A stretch of 7,074 bases of DNA from Trebonia sp. (GTDB lineage Bacteria > Actinomycetota > Actinomycetes > Streptosporangiales > Streptosporangiaceae): positions 1 to 7,074 of the forward strand of contig JASHXJ010000599.1 of NCBI GenBank assembly GCA_030043595.1, written 5' to 3'. Position 1 is the first letter of the stretch. Each line of letters begins with the position of its first letter. Below, in pieces: positions 4,655-7,074 of this stretch. Below the pieces are notes generated by a model. That model was not told where the DNA came from, did not search any database, and saw only the letters and a list, made by a program, of their open reading frames with translations. The translations under genes and the position numbers were made by a program.

Positions 4655-7074
4655 TCATTCCGGGATCGCGATCTGGGTCAGCCGGGCACGCCCGTTCTCG
4701 ACGAGCAGGCCGCGGCCGCGGGGAAACTCGCTGCGCCGCGACTTCGGGAACTCCGTCCGGTACACGAGGGCACCGTCGCCCTGCTCCGGCTGCAGCGCCA
4801 GCCCGGTGCGCGCGCTCTTCGCGGCGTTGAGCAGCGCCCAGGACTGGCCGAGGGCGGAGGTCTCGCCCTCGGCGATGACCAGGTGCCCGTGGCTGGCGAC
4901 CGTCTTGATCAGCGAAGTGAGCGGCATGTCGGCGGGGCCGCCCACGAAGTCGCTCAGGCCCTCGATGACCACGGCGAGCCGGCGGCCGGGATCGCCGCCG
5001 CGGCTGACAGCCTGTTCCAGGCTGGCCGCGGCCGTGGCGATCTCCCCCGGGTCGGTGCCGACCTGCTGCCAGAGTCCCAGCCCGGTCAGCGGCGAGCGTT
5101 TGCTGCCGAAGAAGACCGCCGCGGTTCCCGGCTCGGCGCGGCTGAGCGCGACGATCACCGTCGCGACGGCGGTGGTCCGGCCGCTGCCGGGCGGGCCGGA
5201 GATGAGGAAGACGCCTTCCGGCCGGAACCCGACCGCGGCAAGGTTGTCGTCTGCTATCCCGATGGCTGGCCGGCCATCGGCCACCGCGGGCAGCTCACTG
5301 AGCCGCACCAGCTCCGGCAGCTGCTCCACGCGTGGCGCCACGGTGACCTGCTGGCGCCGCATCGCGGCCGCGAGCTGGCTGATCGCCCTGGCCTGGGCCG
5401 CGGCGTCCGGCGAGCCGCCGAAGACGGCGACCTGCAGCTCGGCGCGCCCCATGACCGCCCGGCCGGGCGGTGACTCCGGCGTGAGGATGCCCGGCTCGCC
5501 GCCGGCTGCCGTGTACTCACTGTCGTCGGCGAGGCGCAGCACCAGGCGCCGCTGGATCCGCGAGCTCAGCCGCGGCGGCAGTGCGGCGGGACGGTCGGCG
5601 GTGAGGATCACGTGGATGCCGAGCGGCCGGCCGTCGGCGGCGAGCGTCGTGAACGCGTCGAACCACTTGCCCCCGTCGAGCGACTCGTAGTGCTGGCGGA
5701 ACGCGGAAAAGCCGTCGAGCAGGATCAGGATGCGCGGCTCGTGCGGCGCGCCCGCGATGCGGCGGTATTCGGTGATGGTCCCCGCCCGGACGGCAGCGTA
5801 GCGGCGGGCCCGGTCGTCCGCGGCGGTCAGCAGCGTCCGCAGCAGCCGCCGCACCCGGTCGTGCTCGTCGCCGGGGATGACCCCGCCCACGTGCGGCAGC
5901 TCGGCGAGCATGTCAAGACCGCGCGAGCTGAAGTCCAGGCCGTAGACCTGGCACGGGCCGCCGCGGACCGTGAAGCCGGCGGCGACGGCCACCGAGCGCA
6001 GCGCGGTGCTCTTGCCCGCGCCGCCAGTGCCGTAGACGGCGAGGTTGCCGTCCCGGTCCGGGTAGAAGGCGGCGGTGACCTGCCGCTGGTACTCGGGCTC
6101 GTCGACGACGCCGAAGACGAGCTCGTCGTCGCGGCGGCTGGCGGGCAGCCGGGCCAGGTCGTAAGCGACCGCGAGCTCGTCCAGCCAGGGCCGGCGAGGC
6201 GGGGCCAGCTGGGCCAGCGCGGCGGCGCGCCTGATGTTCTCGGTGATCCGGACGATGTCGCTCGGGCCGTGCTCAGCGTCCGCGTACACGGCGGCGCCGA
6301 CCTCAGGGTCGGGCCAGGGCCGGCCAGACCCGACGACGAGTTCCTCGATGGACACGTCCGGCTTACGCTGGCCCGAGGTCGTCCAGCCGCCGACGTAGGC
6401 GGCCTGGAACGGGACCAGCTTGCCCGGCCCGGTCTTGGACACCGCGCGGCCGGGCAGCGCCGGGTCGATGGCCGCGGCCTCGGGAGATCCGAGGACGTCG
6501 AGGCTGTCCGACTCATCCGCCATCCGCAGCGCCAGCCTCAGGTTCGTGTTCGCCCGCAGATTGTCCTTGATCACGCCCGCCGGCCGCTGGGTGGCCAGCA
6601 CCAGGTGCAGGCCGAGCGAGCGGCCCCGCTGGGCGACGTTGACGACCCCGTCGACGAAGTCCGGGACCTCGTGCACGAGCGCGGCGAATTCGTCTACCAC
6701 GATCACCAGGCTCGGCGGTGTGTCCGGGTCACCCGTCATCTCCAGCTCGCGCAGGTCCTTGACCCGCTTGGCGGCGAACAAGTGCTCGCGGTAGGTGAGC
6801 TCGGCGCCCAGCGAGACCAGCGCCCGCCTGACCAGGTGGCGGTTGAGGTCGGTGACCAGGCCGACGGTGTGCGGCAGGCTCACGCAGTCCCGGAACGCCG
6901 AGCCGCCCTTGTAGTCGACAAGCAGGAAGGTGACCCGCTGCGGGCTGTGCGCGGCGGCCATGGCGAGAATCCAGGTTTGCAGCAGCTCGCTCTTGCCCGC
7001 GCCTGTGGTGCCGCCGAGCAGCGCGTGCGGGCCGTCCACCCGCAGGTCCAGGGCGTGCGGCCCGCCTGCCGCCT
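4655..7074 (-). CDS. EccC/EssC-type FtsK/SpoIIIE ATPase of a type VII secretion system, C-terminal part, cut by right edge
   Basis: The frame is open to the right edge: codons before the GTG at 7039 read AAGGPHALDLR and continue the family fold, so the true start lies outside. About 805 residues are visible; full EccC/EssC proteins are about 1300-1500. Residue numbers count from the GTG at 7039. Three tandem P-loop modules are seen. Module 1 has GGTTGAGKS (9-17), VDYKGG (41-46), Walker B VIVVDEF with D116-E117, QRGRSLG (137-143, likely arginine finger) and ATQRP (149-153). Module 2 has GTGGAGKST (337-345) and ILLLDGF-like Walker B (D442, followed by G, not E). Module 3 has GPPGSGRTT (615-623, Arg replacing the P-loop Lys) and VVIEGL (E693). 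The protein is a membrane-anchored hexameric motor and substrate receptor. Module 1 resembles Bacillus/Staphylococcus EssC and actinobacterial FHA-FtsK proteins (DYKGG, ATQRPAGVI) more than mycobacterial EccC. Whether FHA domains or membrane helices precede it cannot be seen. Confidence 0.93.
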   Translation of the reverse strand, partial: AAGGPHALDLRVDGPHALLGGTTGAGKSELLQTWILAMAAAHSPQRVTFLLVDYKGGSAFRDCVSLPHTVGLVTDLNRHLVRRALVSLGAELTYREHLFAAKRVKDLRELEMTGDPDTPPSLVIVVDEFAALVHEVPDFVDGVVNVAQRGRSLGLHLVLATQRPAGVIKDNLRANTNLRLALRMADESDSLDVLGSPEAAAIDPALPGRAVSKTGPGKLVPFQAAYVGGWTTSGQRKPDVSIEELVVGSGRPWPDPEVGAAVYADAEHGPSDIVRITENIRRAAALAQLAPPRRPWLDELAVAYDLARLPASRRDDELVFGVVDEPEYQRQVTAAFYPDRDGNLAVYGTGGAGKSTALRSVAVAAGFTVRGGPCQVYGLDFSSRGLDMLAELPHVGGVIPGDEHDRVRRLLRTLLTAADDRARRYAAVRAGTITEYRRIAGAPHEPRILILLDGFSAFRQHYESLDGGKWFDAFTTLAADGRPLGIHVILTADRPAALPPRLSSRIQRRLVLRLADDSEYTAAGGEPGILTPESPPGRAVMGRAELQVAVFGGSPDAAAQARAISQLAAAMRRQQVTVAPRVEQLPELVRLSELPAVADGRPAIGIADDNLAAVGFRPEGVFLISGPPGSGRTTAVATVIVALSRAEPGTAAVFFGSKRSPLTGLGLWQQVGTDPGEIATAAASLEQAVSRGGDPGRRLAVVIEGLSDFVGGPADMPLTSLIKTVASHGHLVIAEGETSALGQSWALLNAAKSARTGLALQPEQGDGALVYRTEFPKSRRSEFPRGRGLLVENGRARLTQIAIPE

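Noticed and set aside
4536..5690. Long plus-strand open frame (384 codons) opposite the ATPase gene
   Set aside because: It is antisense to clear P-loop ATPase coding sequence. The translation is Ser/Arg/Ala-rich low-complexity without family motifs, as expected of shadow frames in high-GC DNA.
4655..7039. Treating the GTG at 7039 as the true start of the ATPase
   Set aside because: The frame continues upstream to the window edge with family-consistent sequence (PHALDLRVDGPHALLGG), and starting there would remove the beginning of the first ATPase module.

Overview
The window is very GC-rich, with G or C at most third codon positions and long spurious open frames on the strand opposite every real gene. 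With a divergent actinobacterial-style MMPL permease and a WXG100/EccC secretion locus, this points to a high-GC Actinomycetota chromosome. I cannot name a genus from sequence alone.

Layout, left to right. (1) 1-460, minus strand: the N-terminal 153 residues of a DUF72/YecE-family protein, cut by the left edge. (2) 461-621: a divergent intergenic region with two inverted repeats, a likely leaderless promoter for the DUF72 gene, and an AT-rich palindromic operator candidate in front of the next gene. (3) 622-2736, plus strand: a complete 704-residue MMPL/RND-superfamily transporter with two homologous halves. (4) 2737-2795: a short convergent gap with weak hairpins. (5) 2796-7074, minus strand: one co-directional type VII (ESX-like) secretion block. 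In transcription order it holds the C-terminal about 805 residues of an EccC/EssC-type FtsK/SpoIIIE ATPase (its start lies beyond the right edge), a 90-residue WXG100 protein, a 274-residue protein with an N-terminal WXG100 domain and a C-terminal extension, and a 202-residue unrecognised protein translationally coupled to it (TGATG overlap).

How the parts work together: the EccC-like ATPase is the motor and substrate receptor of the secretion machine. The two WXG100-domain proteins are the likely secreted pair. Their N-terminal domains align almost without gaps (FEGMDV near the N-terminus, WXG at residues 43-45 and Q-W at 54-55 in both), so they look like tandem duplicates, one of which carries an extra domain. 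The coupled 202-residue protein is best placed as a dedicated partner of the long substrate (chaperone, EspG-like factor or immunity protein), but its sequence does not settle which. A perfect 16-bp stem-loop lies between the two WXG100 genes and may set their relative expression. The MMPL transporter and the DUF72 gene appear unrelated to the secretion locus; the convergent junction at about 2740-2795 separates them from it.

The most interesting material is the WXG100 / WXG100-extension / coupled-partner triplet and its internal hairpin. I saw no CRISPR array, tRNA, rRNA, transposase or attachment site.
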